38,824 nucleotides of DNA. Source: Thermomonas sp. (lineage in GTDB: Bacteria > Pseudomonadota > Gammaproteobacteria > Xanthomonadales > Xanthomonadaceae). The notes beneath the pieces were generated by a model that saw only the letters and a program-made list of their open reading frames with translations, searched no databases and was not told where the DNA came from. The stretch is from contig NZ_JAMQHN010000107.1 in NCBI RefSeq assembly GCF_025993755.1, forward strand, positions 1 through 38,824, read 5' to 3'. Below are positions 9,356 to 18,666 of the stretch, piece after piece. Every line of letters begins with the position of its first letter. Position 1 is the first letter of the stretch. Both the position numbers and the translations under genes were made by a program.

Positions 9356-9381
9356 ACACCGCGCTTTGCCACAATGCGGGA

Positions 9382-10326
9382 ATGATCCCGTTGACCGGTC
9401 GGCAAGAGTCCACCTCCATCGCCCTGCACGGCGACGCGCTGCTGCTTTCCGTGGCCAATGGCCGAGACTGGCCTGCCGCTGAAACGCTGAAGCTCGATGG
9501 CCTGCTCCTGCAGCGCAAGACCGAATTGCACGTCACCCTGCTCGGGCGCGCACTCGCCGCTGCCGTGCGCACAAGGCTGAGCGCGGAGCAGATCCGCAGC
9601 CTCGCATCACAGTTCGACTGGAGCCTTCGGCGCACCGGCAACGGCAGCGTGCTGCGCAAGACGAAACTCGAACATGGCCCAGCCCTGCCCTGCGCCAGCG
9701 TGGTCGAATGGGTCGAACTTCCGGCGTTTTCCCGGTTCCGACAGGCGCTTGCGGAAGCGGCCGGGCTATCGATCCCGGAAACGCTGCCGCACGTCACCCT
9801 CTACACGGCAGGAGATCCCGCCGGCATCGGGGTGCCCGATCTGGATGCCCTGGCCGCCATGCGTCAATTCGACCTGCGTTTGCCGCTGGACGCCGCGCCG
9901 CCACCGCCGGCATTGCCGTCGCACCTGCGCACAGCCTATGAAGCCGCCGACTACCGCATTCCGCAGCTGTCCACCCGGCTTCGCATCGGCCAGCCCAATC
10001 GGGCGCTGGACGCGGAACTGGCGCGCCGTGGCGCCCACCGCGCCATCGTCGTCACCGCCTGCAATCCGTACAGCGCGGTGCTCATCCCTTCCGCCAACGC
10101 CCTGCGCCAGCAGTGGCTGCTGCATGCGCTGGAACGCGCCGGCATCGCCATCCTGCCGGCCGAAAATCGCGACCCCAGCGGCCATTGGCCCTGCGAACCC
10201 AGCCTGCTCGCCTTCGACACGACCGCAGCGTTCGACGACTTCCTGCTGCGCCGCTTCGAACAGCACGCCCTGATCGCGATGGAATCCGGCCAACCAGCGC
10301 GCCTGCGGCTGCATCCAGACCATTGA
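9382..10326 (+). CDS. 2H-phosphoesterase-like plus DUF3293 fusion protein
   Basis: A 314-residue soluble protein. The N-terminal half has two H-x-T-x motifs, HVTL at residues 50-53 and HVTL at 137-140, with spacing and surrounding hydrophobics like LigT/2H phosphoesterases, which act on 2',3'-cyclic or linear 2',5' phosphates. The C-terminal half (about 180-300) resembles DUF3293: TAYEAADYRI, LRIGQPN, VTACNPYS, then a helix LRQQWLLHALERAG and NRDPSGHWPCEPSLLAF. No function is known for DUF3293. Neither neighbour suggests a pathway. The start ATG at 9382 has GGGA directly before it and a CACAAT element about ten bases upstream, so the leader may be very short. The domain assignments are from motifs only. 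Confidence 0.75.
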   Translation: MIPLTGRQESTSIALHGDALLLSVANGRDWPAAETLKLDGLLLQRKTELHVTLLGRALAAAVRTRLSAEQIRSLASQFDWSLRRTGNGSVLRKTKLEHGPALPCASVVEWVELPAFSRFRQALAEAAGLSIPETLPHVTLYTAGDPAGIGVPDLDALAAMRQFDLRLPLDAAPPPPALPSHLRTAYEAADYRIPQLSTRLRIGQPNRALDAELARRGAHRAIVVTACNPYSAVLIPSANALRQQWLLHALERAGIAILPAENRDPSGHWPCEPSLLAFDTTAAFDDFLLRRFEQHALIAMESGQPARLRLHPDH

Positions 10327-10336
10327 ACATCCTGAG

Positions 10337-10360
10337 CGTGGCGGCCCCGCGATAGCCACG
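10337..10360. terminator. Hairpin between DUF3293 fusion gene and hisIE
   Basis: CGTGGC and GCCACG form a six-base-pair stem in the 63-base gap between convergent genes. An alternative pairing, CCCCG with CGGGG, overlaps it. Either could end the his operon transcript or the plus-strand gene. There is no T tract, so this is a positional guess. Confidence 0.3.
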
Positions 10361-10389
10361 GGGAAACAGAGTCGGGGCGCTGCAGGCAA

Positions 10390-11013
10390 TCAGGAAGCCG
10401 ATGCGACACGGCGCCCAGCCAATACGTCAATCACGGCATCCAGCGACAGATCGCGCGCGCGCAGCAGCACCAGCAGGTGATACAGCAGGTCGGCCGCTTC
10501 GCCGAGCACCGCCGTATCGTCCTGCGCCACCGCCGCCAGCGCGGTTTCCACGCCCTCCTCGCCCACTTTCTGGGCAATGCGGCGGGTGCCGGATTCGAAC
10601 AGTTTGGTGGTGTAGCTGCCTTCGGGGCGTTCGCGTTCGCGCTGTGCGATCAGTGCATCGAGTTCCGCAAGCCCATCGCCGGGGGCATCGGGAAAGCAAC
10701 TGGCACGTTTGAGGTGACAGGTCAGTCCGCGTGGATACGCTTGCACCAGCAAAGTGTCGGCGTCGCAGTCAGCTTCGATGCCGACCAGATCCAGCACGTC
10801 ACCCGAACTTTCGCCCTTCATCCACAATCTCTGCTTGCTGCGGCTGTAGAACGTGACCTTGCCGCTTGCCAGTGTGGCTGCGAGCGCCTCGCGGTTCATG
10901 TAGCCCAGCATCAGGACGCGCCGCGTGGTCGCGTCCTGCACGATGGCGGGCAACAGGCCGCCCTGCTTTTCCCAGGCCAGCGCGTCGATGTCGATGGTCA
11001 TGGTCATGGTCAT
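10390..11013 (-). CDS. hisIE: Bifunctional phosphoribosyl-AMP cyclohydrolase / phosphoribosyl-ATP pyrophosphatase
   Basis: Catalyses steps 2 and 3 of histidine synthesis: removal of pyrophosphate from PR-ATP (HisE) and ring opening of PR-AMP (HisI). About 207 residues. The N-terminal HisI part shows MLGYMNREAL, FYSRSKQRLWMKGE, metal-ligand cysteines in DCDADTL and GLTCH; the C-terminal HisE part shows SYTTKLFESG and KVGEEGVET. The beginning of the gene is the codon pair ATG-ACC three times in a row, so starts at 11013, 11007 and 11001 are possible; a GTG at 11019 overlaps the hisF stop as GTGA. Last gene of the operon. Confidence 0.96.
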   Translation of the reverse strand: MTMTMTIDIDALAWEKQGGLLPAIVQDATTRRVLMLGYMNREALAATLASGKVTFYSRSKQRLWMKGESSGDVLDLVGIEADCDADTLLVQAYPRGLTCHLKRASCFPDAPGDGLAELDALIAQRERERPEGSYTTKLFESGTRRIAQKVGEEGVETALAAVAQDDTAVLGEAADLLYHLLVLLRARDLSLDAVIDVLAGRRVASAS

Positions 11014-11015
11014 GC

Positions 11016-11786
11016 TCACAGCCGTACCTCGATACCCTGCCCGTGCAGGAACTGTTTGAGCACGGGGAGTTCCACCGCGCCGGAATGGAACACGCTGGCG
11101 GCGAGCGCGGCATCCACGTCGGCCTCGCGAAAGACCTCGGCGAAATGCGCCATCGCGCCCGCGCCGCCCGAAGCCACCAGCGGCACGTCGCAGACTGCGC
11201 GCACCGCGCGCAGTTGCTCGAGATCAAAGCCACCGCGCACGCCGTCGCTGCCCATGCAGTTGAGCACGATCTCGCCCGCGCCCAGCGCCTGCGCCTCGCA
11301 CACCCAGTCCAGCGTGCGTTTTCCGGGAGCGCGCATCGCATCGGGCGCACCGGTATGCGTGCGCACGCGCCACTGTCCGTCCGCCTCGCGCAAGGAGTCG
11401 ATGCCGACCACCACGCACTGCACGCCGAACGCTTCGGCAAGTTCGGCAATCAGCGCAGGGCGTTCCAGCGCCGGCGTGTTGATCGACACCTTGTCCGCGC
11501 CCGCGCGCAGCACCGTGCGCGCGTCCTCCACGCTGCGGATGCCGCCGGCCACGCAGAACGGGATGTCGATGACGCGTGCGATGCGCTCCACCCAATCGCG
11601 CGCCACGCTGCGCCCCTGCGGGCTGGCTGCGATGTCGTAGAACACCAGTTCATCGGCGCCGGCAGCGCGATAGCGCATGGCAAGTTCGACGATCTCGCCC
11701 ATGTCCACGTGGTCGCGGAAGCGCACGCCCTTGACCACGCGGCCATCGCGCACGTCGAGGCAGGGAATGAGGCGGCGGCTCAGCAT
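11016..11786 (-). CDS. hisF: Imidazole glycerol phosphate synthase, cyclase subunit
   Basis: Uses ammonia delivered by HisH to convert PRFAR into imidazole glycerol phosphate and AICAR. The 256-residue protein is a standard HisF barrel: it opens [21 protein letters not shown], with catalytic Asp in [25 protein letters not shown] and GSDGVRGG with its catalytic aspartate, and a C-terminal ASGGAG phosphate loop. The ATG at 11786 overlaps the end of hisA by seven bases, and the stop overlaps a possible GTG start of hisIE, so translation is probably coupled. Works as a heterodimer with HisH, encoded two genes upstream. Confidence 0.97.
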   Translation of the reverse strand: MLSRRLIPCLDVRDGRVVKGVRFRDHVDMGEIVELAMRYRAAGADELVFYDIAASPQGRSVARDWVERIARVIDIPFCVAGGIRSVEDARTVLRAGADKVSINTPALERPALIAELAEAFGVQCVVVGIDSLREADGQWRVRTHTGAPDAMRAPGKRTLDWVCEAQALGAGEIVLNCMGSDGVRGGFDLEQLRAVRAVCDVPLVASGGAGAMAHFAEVFREADVDAALAASVFHSGAVELPVLKQFLHGQGIEVRL

Positions 11787-12514
11787 GCCAGCGCCTCGCG
11801 CAGGTCGATGCGGTCTTCCAGCAGCGCCTTGCCCAGCACCGCGCCTGCGCAACCCGCTTCGCGCACGGCGGCGATGTCGGCGATATTGCGCACGCCACCG
11901 CTGGACTGCAACGCCAGCGCCGGCGCAATCGCGCGCAGATGGCGATAGAGCGCGATATTGGGACCAGCCAGCATGCCGTCGCGGGCGATGTCGGTACACA
12001 GCAGATGGCGCAGTCCGGCAGCGGCATAGCGCACGGCCAGATCATCCAGCGTTTCCGCTGCGGTGTCCGTCCAGCCATGCACCGGCAGACGCCATGCGCC
12101 ATCTTCGGCCTGTCGTGTATCCAGCGCCACGGTGATGCGTTCGTCGCCGAATTCGTCCAGCCAGGCCAGCACCGCTTCCGGCTCACTCACCGCACGCGAG
12201 CCGATCACCACGCGCGATGCGCCGGCATCAAGGAGGGCAGCCACATCGTCCCGACTGCGCACGCCGCCGCCGGTCTGCGCCTGCAATCCGGTTTGCGCCA
12301 CGATGCCGCGCAGCAGCGGTCGCAGCGTGTAGCCACCCGCACGGGCGGCGTCCAGATCGACCAGATGCAGCCACGTCGCGCCGGCCTCCGCATGGCGCCG
12401 CGCGAAGGCCAGCGGATCGTCGCCATAGCGGGTTTCATCGGCATAGTCGCCCTGACGCAGGCGCACGACTTTTCCGCCGCGCACGTCGATGGCGGGATAG
12501 AGGGTGAAGCTCAT
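11780..12514 (-). CDS. hisA: ProFAR isomerase
   Basis: Phosphoribosylformimino-5-aminoimidazole carboxamide ribotide isomerase, which opens the ribose of ProFAR to give PRFAR. The 244-residue barrel has [18 protein letters not shown] with the catalytic aspartate in [26 protein letters not shown] and the second-half motif [11 protein letters not shown], then SSGGVRN. The start at 12514 overlaps the hisH stop as ATGA. The open frame extends upstream, but that part is the shadow of hisH. Confidence 0.97.
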   Translation of the reverse strand: MSFTLYPAIDVRGGKVVRLRQGDYADETRYGDDPLAFARRHAEAGATWLHLVDLDAARAGGYTLRPLLRGIVAQTGLQAQTGGGVRSRDDVAALLDAGASRVVIGSRAVSEPEAVLAWLDEFGDERITVALDTRQAEDGAWRLPVHGWTDTAAETLDDLAVRYAAAGLRHLLCTDIARDGMLAGPNIALYRHLRAIAPALALQSSGGVRNIADIAAVREAGCAGAVLGKALLEDRIDLREALAC

Positions 12515-13110
12515 GGCGTCCACGCAAGGAAATGGGCGAACAGGCGCGCACCGACGGCGGCGGAGCGCTCGGGATGGAACTGCATACCGGCCACAACGCC
12601 ACGCTGCACCATCGCGGCGAAGCGTTCGCCGTGCGTACAGGCGGCAATGCAATCCGCGGTGACGGGCGCAGCATAACCATGCACGAAATACGCCTGTTCC
12701 GCCTCGGCAAGACCGGCCAGCAGCGGCGAAGCCACCATCGGCTCCAACGTGTTCCAGCCCATGTGCGGCACGCGCAATCCCGCACCGCCGCGCAGTTTTT
12801 GCACGTGGCCCGCCAACAGGCCGAGGCAGGCCACGTTGCCCTCCTCGGACGATTCGAACAGCAGCTGCATGCCGAGGCAGATGCCGAGCAGCGGTACTCG
12901 TATAGTGCGCAGCGCGTCGATGAAACCGCGTTCGCGCAGCAGCGCCATCGCCGGGGCCGCCGCGCCCACGCCGGGCAGGACGATCCGCTGCGCATCGCGC
13001 AGGCCGTCGGCGTCGCGCACCATCTGTGGCGTTGCGCCCAGCCGTTCCAGTGCGTGGCAGACCGAGCCGAAGTTGGCCCCTCCGGCGTCGATGACGACAA
13101 CGCGGGTCAC
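12511..13110 (-). CDS. hisH: Imidazole glycerol phosphate synthase, glutaminase subunit
   Basis: Class I glutamine amidotransferase that supplies ammonia to HisF. It has 199 residues. The nucleophile cysteine lies in [13 protein letters not shown], the oxyanion strand is PGVGAA, and the histidine-glutamate pair of the triad is in MQFHPERS. The N-terminus [17 protein letters not shown] fits a GTG start at 13110, which overlaps the hisB stop as GTGA; no ATG in a sensible place competes with it. The usual GSGN in the first loop is read here as GGAN. Confidence 0.96.
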   Translation of the reverse strand: MTRVVVIDAGGANFGSVCHALERLGATPQMVRDADGLRDAQRIVLPGVGAAAPAMALLRERGFIDALRTIRVPLLGICLGMQLLFESSEEGNVACLGLLAGHVQKLRGGAGLRVPHMGWNTLEPMVASPLLAGLAEAEQAYFVHGYAAPVTADCIAACTHGERFAAMVQRGVVAGMQFHPERSAAVGARLFAHFLAWTP

Positions 13111-14186
13111 AGCAGGCCCTTGGTCGATGGCAGCTCCGCACCCTCGCGCCGGATCGCCTGCCGCAGCGAACGCGCCAACGCCTTGAAGCAGGCTTCGATC
13201 TGGTGATGATCGTTCTCGCCCTGCACTTTCAGGTTGAGATTCAGGCCGGACGCATCGCAGAGCGAACGGAAGAAATGCGGCACCAGTTCGGTGGGCAGGT
13301 CGCCGACGCACTCGCGCTTGAACGCGCCTTCGAACACGCAATACGGCCGCCCGCTGAAATCCAGCGCCGCCTGCGCCAGGCATTCGTCCATCGGCAGGGT
13401 GAAGCCGTAGCGGGCGATCCCGCGCTTGTCGCCCAGAGCCTCGCGCAGTGCCTGCCCCAGCGCAAGGCCGGTATCCTCAACCGTGTGGTGTTCGTCGATG
13501 TGCAGATCGCCATCGGCACGGATCGCCAGCGCGAACCCGCCGTGCTTGCCGATCTGTTCAAGCATGTGATCGAAGAACGCAAGGCCCGTGGATACCTGCG
13601 GCTCAGCCACGCGATCCAGGTCGATTTCGACACGGATGCGGGTTTCCTTCGTATCGCGCTGAACCACGGCGCGACGCGGCGCATCAGCCAGTTCATGGGC
13701 GATGCCCGCCCAATCCCACTCGCCACCGAATTGCGCGGTGGCGAGCTGGAACCCGCGGATTTTCATGTTGTTGGCGAATTCGATGTCGGTGGGCCGGTCG
13801 CCCACCATCGCGCTACGCGCCCAGTCGATGCCGCGATCCTGAAGATAGCCCAGCATCATGCCGATGCCGGGTTTGCGGGTCGGCTTGTTCTCGTGCGGGA
13901 AGCTGTCGTCGATCAACACCTCGCGGAAGCGGATGCCCTGGCTCTCGAAGACCTGCAGCATCAGGTCGTGCGGCCCCTGGAAGCGCTCGCGCGGACAGGC
14001 GTCGGTGCCCAGCCCGTCCTGATTGCTGACGATGACGAAGTCGTAGCCGGCGTCGCGCAATCTCAGCAAGGCGGGAATCACGCCACGCACGAAGCGCAGC
14101 TTGTCGTAGGCGTCGATCTGGAAATCGTCCGGCTCCTCGATCAGGGTGCCGTCGCGATCCACGAACAGCATTGGCGTGCCGCTCAT
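13107..14186 (-). CDS. hisB: Bifunctional histidinol-phosphatase / imidazoleglycerol-phosphate dehydratase
   Basis: A 359-residue fusion as in E. coli. The N-terminal HAD phosphatase domain (about 1-165) starts [10 protein letters not shown] with the two catalytic aspartates (residues 10 and 12), then VSNQDGLG and [10 protein letters not shown]. The C-terminal dehydratase domain has [35 protein letters not shown], and [12 protein letters not shown], whose histidines bind manganese. Compared with E. coli HisB, the phosphatase loop that holds zinc (Cys93, His95, Cys101, Cys103) reads [15 protein letters not shown] here and has no cysteine. The start at 14186 overlaps the hisC stop (ATGA). It performs steps 6 and 8 of the pathway. 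Confidence 0.97.
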   Translation of the reverse strand: MSGTPMLFVDRDGTLIEEPDDFQIDAYDKLRFVRGVIPALLRLRDAGYDFVIVSNQDGLGTDACPRERFQGPHDLMLQVFESQGIRFREVLIDDSFPHENKPTRKPGIGMMLGYLQDRGIDWARSAMVGDRPTDIEFANNMKIRGFQLATAQFGGEWDWAGIAHELADAPRRAVVQRDTKETRIRVEIDLDRVAEPQVSTGLAFFDHMLEQIGKHGGFALAIRADGDLHIDEHHTVEDTGLALGQALREALGDKRGIARYGFTLPMDECLAQAALDFSGRPYCVFEGAFKRECVGDLPTELVPHFFRSLCDASGLNLNLKVQGENDHHQIEACFKALARSLRQAIRREGAELPSTKGLL

Positions 14187-15274
14187 GCCGCTGCCTCCAT
14201 GGCGGGAACGGCCAGTGCAGCCAGCACCCGGCGACATTCTTCCGGCGCGCCGATGCTGATGCGCAGCGCATCGCCAAGCTGCGGCATCGCGCGCATGTCG
14301 CGCACCACCACGCCTGCCGACAGCAGCGCGGAAAAAGCTACATCGGCATCATCGAAACGCACCAGCAGGAAATTGCCGGCGGATGGATAAACGCGACGAA
14401 CACCCGGCAATACGCACAAGCCTTCGGCCAGCCGATCGCGCCATTCCAGCGCCTGCACGATGCGCGCCAACGTGGCGGACAGCGCCTGCGGTTCCAGCGC
14501 GGCAAGCGTCGCATCAACAACCGGCTGCGGCACCGGATACGGCGCCTGACAGCGGCGCAGCGCTACGATCAGTTCTGGCGCGGCCAACACGCAGCCGACG
14601 CGCGCCGCCGCCAGCGCATGCGCCTTGGACAGTGTGCGCAGCACGGCGATGTTGTCGTGATCCGCCAACAACGTCGTTGCCGATGGCGCGTCGGCATATT
14701 CGAGGTAAGCCTCATCGACAACCACGATGCAACGCCCGCGCAGGCGGCGCGCCAGTGTCTCGATCCCGGGAAGCGGCAGCCATTCGCCGGAGGGATTGCC
14801 GGGCGAACACAGGAACAGCAGCGATGCGCCGTTCTCCAACGCGGCATCGCCCATCGCATGCAGATCGGCGCGCAGGCCCGCATCGCCATCGCACAGCGGC
14901 ACTTCGACGATGCCTGCACCGTGCAGCCGCGCGCAGACTGCATACATGCCGAACACCGGCGGCGCAATCACGATGCGGCCCTGCCCCGGCGCACAGAACG
15001 CACGCACCAGCAGGTCGATGCCTTCGTCGCTGCCGCGCCCCACCAGCAGCTGCGCCGGCGCAACGCCGTAAAGCGCCGCCAATCGCGCGCATAGCGCTTC
15101 AGGTTGCGGCTGCGGGTAGCGCCGAAGGCGGCCGTCGGCATCGCCGGGATTGGCCCAAGCCGACTCGTTGGCGTTGAGCCAGACCGAACCGGTCAGCGCC
15201 TCGCTGCGCGCCGACTTGTATCCCCCGAAATCGCGCAGATCCGCGCGCAGCAGCGCGTTCACTGTGGCGCTCAT
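14183..15274 (-). CDS. hisC: Histidinol-phosphate aminotransferase
   Basis: PLP enzyme that converts imidazole acetol phosphate to histidinol phosphate. It has 363 residues with the class I/II fold: LNANESAW near the start, [35 protein letters not shown], then the PLP lysine in [14 protein letters not shown], and [10 protein letters not shown] near the end. The ATG at 15274 overlaps the hisD stop as ATGA. An ordinary member of its family, unlike the fused neighbours hisB and hisIE. Confidence 0.97.
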   Translation of the reverse strand: MSATVNALLRADLRDFGGYKSARSEALTGSVWLNANESAWANPGDADGRLRRYPQPQPEALCARLAALYGVAPAQLLVGRGSDEGIDLLVRAFCAPGQGRIVIAPPVFGMYAVCARLHGAGIVEVPLCDGDAGLRADLHAMGDAALENGASLLFLCSPGNPSGEWLPLPGIETLARRLRGRCIVVVDEAYLEYADAPSATTLLADHDNIAVLRTLSKAHALAAARVGCVLAAPELIVALRRCQAPYPVPQPVVDATLAALEPQALSATLARIVQALEWRDRLAEGLCVLPGVRRVYPSAGNFLLVRFDDADVAFSALLSAGVVVRDMRAMPQLGDALRISIGAPEECRRVLAALAVPAMEAAA

Positions 15275-16569
15275 GCGGCCTGCTCCAGCCGCAGTTCAAC
15301 CGCGTGCGCGTGCGCCTGCAGGCCTTCGGCATGCGCCAGCGTGGCGGCGCAGGGGCCGGCGTTGGCAATGCCCAACCGGGTGGCTTCCTGCACGGTGATG
15401 GCCTTCTGGAAACTGGCCACCGACAGCCCGCTCCACCCGCGCGCCGCGCCGCCGGTCGGCAGAACGTGGTTGCTGCCGCTGCAATAGTCGCCCAGTGCCT
15501 CGGGCGTCCAGTCGCCGAGGAAGACGCTGCCGGCGTTGTGGATGCGCGCAAGCCACGCGTGCGGGTCGCGCACGGACAGGATCAGGTGTTCAGGCGCATA
15601 GGCATCGCTGATCCCGATGGCCTGTGCAATGTCACGCACCAGCACCAACCGTGATGCGCGCAGTGCACGTCGCGCGATGTCGGCGCGTGGCAACCGCGCG
15701 AGTTGCTCATCGACTTCCACCGACACCGCCTCCAGCAGCATTGCGCTGTCGGTCAACAGCAGCACCTGCGAGTCCGGGCCATGCTCGGCCTGCGACAGCA
15801 GATCGGCAGCGACGAAGGCCGCGTTCGCGCCGTCATCGGCAATCACCAACACTTCGGACGGGCCGGCGGGCATGTCGATGGCGATGCCGCCCGGACGCTG
15901 CGCGGCCTGCCGCTTGGCTTCGTCCACCCAGGCATTGCCGGGACCGAACAGCTTGTCGCAGCGAGGAACGCTGGCCGTGCCCAGCGCCATTGCGGCAATC
16001 GCCTGCGCGCCGCCGAGCTTGAACACGCGCACGCCCGGCGCCTGCCGCGCCGCCAGCAGCACGGCGGGATCGGCATTGCCGTCCTTGCGCGGCGGCGTGC
16101 ACAGCACCACTTCGGCGCAGCCGGCCAGCCGCGCCGGGATGCACAACATCAACGCCGTGGACGGAAGCGGCGCACTGCCCGCAGGCACATACAGGCCAAC
16201 GCGCGGGATCGGCCGCTGCACGCGACGGCAACGCAGGCCCGGCGCGGTTTCCACTTCATACGGCTGCGCGATGCCGGCGCGGTGGAAGGCTTCGATCCGC
16301 ATGGCGGCTTCGTTGATCGCCGCCTGTACGTCGGCCGGAACTCGCACACCCGCCGCCTCGAACTCGTCCGCACCGACTTCGAATTTAGCAAGCGTCACGC
16401 CATCGAACTTCGCCGTGAATGCGCGAAGCGCCGCGTCGTCGCGAGCGGTCACCGCATCGAATATGTCCTGCACGCCCGCGCGCAGTTCCGCAGACACCGC
16501 CTGCATCGGACGCCGCAGCACCGCGTCGCGCTCACCCTCATCCAGCGCGTTCCAGTCGATCCGCCTCAT
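15271..16569 (-). CDS. hisD: Histidinol dehydrogenase
   Basis: Zinc enzyme that oxidises histidinol to histidine in two NAD-dependent steps, the end of the pathway. It has 432 residues. Clear motifs are [46 protein letters not shown], the GIDMP-like [29 protein letters not shown] and NAGSVFLG, with histidines in YAPEHL. The start MRRIDWNAL at 16569 overlaps the hisG stop (ATGA); the frame is open another 31 codons upstream, but that part lies within hisG. Confidence 0.97.
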   Translation of the reverse strand: MRRIDWNALDEGERDAVLRRPMQAVSAELRAGVQDIFDAVTARDDAALRAFTAKFDGVTLAKFEVGADEFEAAGVRVPADVQAAINEAAMRIEAFHRAGIAQPYEVETAPGLRCRRVQRPIPRVGLYVPAGSAPLPSTALMLCIPARLAGCAEVVLCTPPRKDGNADPAVLLAARQAPGVRVFKLGGAQAIAAMALGTASVPRCDKLFGPGNAWVDEAKRQAAQRPGGIAIDMPAGPSEVLVIADDGANAAFVAADLLSQAEHGPDSQVLLLTDSAMLLEAVSVEVDEQLARLPRADIARRALRASRLVLVRDIAQAIGISDAYAPEHLILSVRDPHAWLARIHNAGSVFLGDWTPEALGDYCSGSNHVLPTGGAARGWSGLSVASFQKAITVQEATRLGIANAGPCAATLAHAEGLQAHAHAVELRLEQAA

Positions 16570-17480
16570 GCCAGCATCTGCTCCACCGGCAGAACCATCA
16601 GCCCGCGCGCGCCGGCACGCTTGAGGTCTTCCAGCCGCTGCCAGGTCATTGCGCCGTGGCACAGCGCCTGCAGCGCCAAGGTTTCACCACCATCGACCGC
16701 ACACATCGTCGGCGGTTCGGCATCGGGCAACAGCCGCATCACGCTTTCCACCGCCGCGCGCGAGGCCTGGAACAGCAGCAATTTGCTGTCCCGGATGCGC
16801 AGCACCCCGTCCATGCGCCGCAGCATCAGGTCGACCAGTTCTGCCCGTGCATCGCCGAATGGCTGCACCGGGCCGGCCAACACCGCTTCGCTGCGCACGA
16901 TATCCAGCACCGGCTTGAGCTGGTTGGCGGCGAGCGTGGCCCCGCTGGATACCAGATCGCAGATCGCGTCGGCTTGTCCCAACCGCGGCGCGATTTCCAC
17001 CGAACCATTCAGCACTACGATATCGGCTTCCACCTGCTGCACGCGTAACCAGGCACGCAGCTGATTGGGATAGGTGGTCGCGATGCGCTTGCCTGCCAGT
17101 TGCGCCGGCCCCTGCCAATCCCACCCATCGGGTACGGCGATGGACAGACGGCACCCGCCGAATCCGAGCGCACGCAATTCGCGAAACACGGCTGGCTGCC
17201 CCCTTTCGGCGCGTTCGCCTGCCTGCTCCAGAAGGACATTGCGGCCGACGATGCCAAGGTCGCAGACGCCGTCAGCGATCAGGCCGGGGATGTCATCGTC
17301 GCGCACCAGCAGTAGATCCACCGGCAACGACACGCCGAAGCAGAACAGCCTGTCGCGACTCTCTTGCCAACTCAGACCGGCAGAAGCCAGCAGCGCCCGT
17401 GCCGGTTCGCTCAATCGGCCGGATTTCTGGATGGCGATGCGCAGGCGGTCGCGCTCCACCGCACTGGCGACAGTGCTCAT
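16566..17480 (-). CDS. hisG: ATP phosphoribosyltransferase, long form
   Basis: Condenses ATP with PRPP, the first and normally feedback-inhibited step of histidine synthesis. The 304-residue length and the extra C-terminal region (about 220-300, with [14 protein letters not shown]) mark the long hexameric form, which does not need a HisZ partner. Motifs are [33 protein letters not shown], and the PRPP-site-like [27 protein letters not shown]. It starts nine bases after the stop of the TrpR-like gene and has only a weak ribosome site, so re-initiation after that gene is likely. Confidence 0.97.
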   Translation of the reverse strand: MSTVASAVERDRLRIAIQKSGRLSEPARALLASAGLSWQESRDRLFCFGVSLPVDLLLVRDDDIPGLIADGVCDLGIVGRNVLLEQAGERAERGQPAVFRELRALGFGGCRLSIAVPDGWDWQGPAQLAGKRIATTYPNQLRAWLRVQQVEADIVVLNGSVEIAPRLGQADAICDLVSSGATLAANQLKPVLDIVRSEAVLAGPVQPFGDARAELVDLMLRRMDGVLRIRDSKLLLFQASRAAVESVMRLLPDAEPPTMCAVDGGETLALQALCHGAMTWQRLEDLKRAGARGLMVLPVEQMLA

Positions 17481-17489
17481 GAGAATGTT

Positions 17490-17813
17490 TCACTCGACAT
17501 CGGAGGAAAGGCCCAGTTTCTTCGCCGCGATCCGATACCCCCCCGCACCGCGCTCCAGACAGCGTGCGACGCGACCAATCGTGGTTACGCTGACCTTGGT
17601 TCGCTCGTGGATTTCTCGATATGGAGCGCCCTTCAACAACTGTGGCACCACCTGCCAGCGATCCCCCATCGCTTCCAGTTCGGCAGGAGTGCACAGGTCA
17701 TCGAGGAAGGCGCGGACTTCTTCTGCAGCATCGAGCTTCGACAACACATGGGCCAGCGCATCGATCGCGACGACGGCGTCGTATTTCGGCAGGGGTTCAG
17801 GACGTTGTTTCAT
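17490..17813 (-). CDS. YerC/TrpR-superfamily regulator, candidate his operon repressor
   Basis: A 107-residue DNA-binding protein of the TrpR superfamily, YerC/YecD branch. The first half is helical (AVVAIDALAHVLSKLDAAEEVRAFLDDLCTPAELEAMGDRW). The helix-turn-helix follows: LLKGAPYREIHERTKVSVTTIGRVARCLERG. Family members sit next to histidine or tryptophan genes and are thought to sense the amino acid. Its place as first gene of the histidine operon suggests autoregulation and control of the whole operon (inference). The minus-strand bases before the ATG show no Shine-Dalgarno sequence. An AT-rich stretch with repeated GTGATAA lies 40-70 bases upstream. Confidence 0.88.
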   Translation of the reverse strand: MKQRPEPLPKYDAVVAIDALAHVLSKLDAAEEVRAFLDDLCTPAELEAMGDRWQVVPQLLKGAPYREIHERTKVSVTTIGRVARCLERGAGGYRIAAKKLGLSSDVE

Positions 17814-17850
17814 GGAGGTTCAGCGATTGGATGTTTGGGCACAGAATTAT

Positions 17851-17903
17851 GCATTAGCGTATTATCACGTTATCACATTAGCTTTTTATACTGCAATTAT
17901 CAA
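17851..17903 (-). promoter_or_regulatory. Probable his operon promoter and operator
   Basis: This AT-rich patch stands out from its GC-rich surroundings and is the only plausible promoter region for the his operon. On the minus strand TTGCAG (17891-17896) and GATAAC (17869-17874) are 16 bases apart; another option is TTGATA at 17898-17903. The same stretch holds GTGATAAC followed directly by GTGATAAT, flanked on both sides by GCTAATG. These repeats overlap the promoter and could bind the TrpR-like product of the first gene. Exact hexamers are uncertain. Confidence 0.5.
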
Positions 17904-17979
17904 TAGGCCCGACCAACAGGTCCTCACCCAGACACAGAACGACTTGGGCGCTTTGTCCTGCAAACGCTCTGGACATCGA

Positions 17980-18666
17980 TCACCCAAGGTCTTCGCAACC
18001 GCCGAAGTCCGCCGCCTTCTGTCCTTCCCGCACGCGGGTCCGATGCCAGTGCCAGAATCCGTGGCTGGCAATGAGCAGGAGGCACGCGTAAAGCAGCGCC
18101 AGCAGCTGGACGCCCTTGATGTAATAGAGGCCGATGCTGACGAAGTCGATGACGATCCAGTAGATCCAGCACTCCACCTTTTTGCGGGCAAGAAGCCAGG
18201 TCGCGACGACGCTCATGACCATGGCCAACGCATCGGGCCACGGGTAGGAGGCGGGTTCGGGGAACAGGCCCGGCCACCATGGGTGGACGCGGGTCAGAAG
18301 CAGCGCAACGGCGACGGTTGCGACCAGAGTCACGACAGCCCAGGTGACGATGGCTGCGGGTGGACTGTAGCGGACGGGCAGAATGTCGCCGGTGTCCGGA
18401 TCGCGGCGCTGCCAGTACCACCAACCGTAGAGGCAGGTGACGACGTAGTACACCTGCTCCAGGGCGCTGGCATACAGGCGGATCTGCCAGAACAGCAGCA
18501 TGAAAAGCAGCACGCCCACGAGGTTGAGCGGCCAGCCCGGCAGGCGGCGCCGGGCGATCAGCCAGGTGGACACGAGGTAGAAAAGCGTCCCGACGAGTTC
18601 CAGCCAGCTCATCGAGTAGCCGAGCACGGTCACCGCGATGGTTTCGACGTCGAAGAACCCAGTCAT
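17980..18666 (-). CDS. pnuC: Nicotinamide riboside transporter
   Basis: A 228-residue inner-membrane protein with about seven helices. Typical PnuC features are SWLELVGTLFYLVSTWLIARR near the start, the aromatic run YGWWYWQRR, and the second-half motif WIYWIVIDFVSIGLYYIKG. PnuC brings nicotinamide riboside into the cell, where the RN kinase domain of NadR traps it as NMN. Its ATG overlaps the nadR stop as ATGA, so the two are one operon with the kinase gene first. The final 15 or so residues are polar and variable. Confidence 0.94.
   Translation of the reverse strand: MTGFFDVETIAVTVLGYSMSWLELVGTLFYLVSTWLIARRRLPGWPLNLVGVLLFMLLFWQIRLYASALEQVYYVVTCLYGWWYWQRRDPDTGDILPVRYSPPAAIVTWAVVTLVATVAVALLLTRVHPWWPGLFPEPASYPWPDALAMVMSVVATWLLARKKVECWIYWIVIDFVSIGLYYIKGVQLLALLYACLLLIASHGFWHWHRTRVREGQKAADFGGCEDLG

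Noticed and set aside
7215-9482. 755-codon open frame on the plus strand across the HD-GYP gene
   Set aside because: Antisense to a gene with intact HD and GYP motifs, and the composition is not protein-like.
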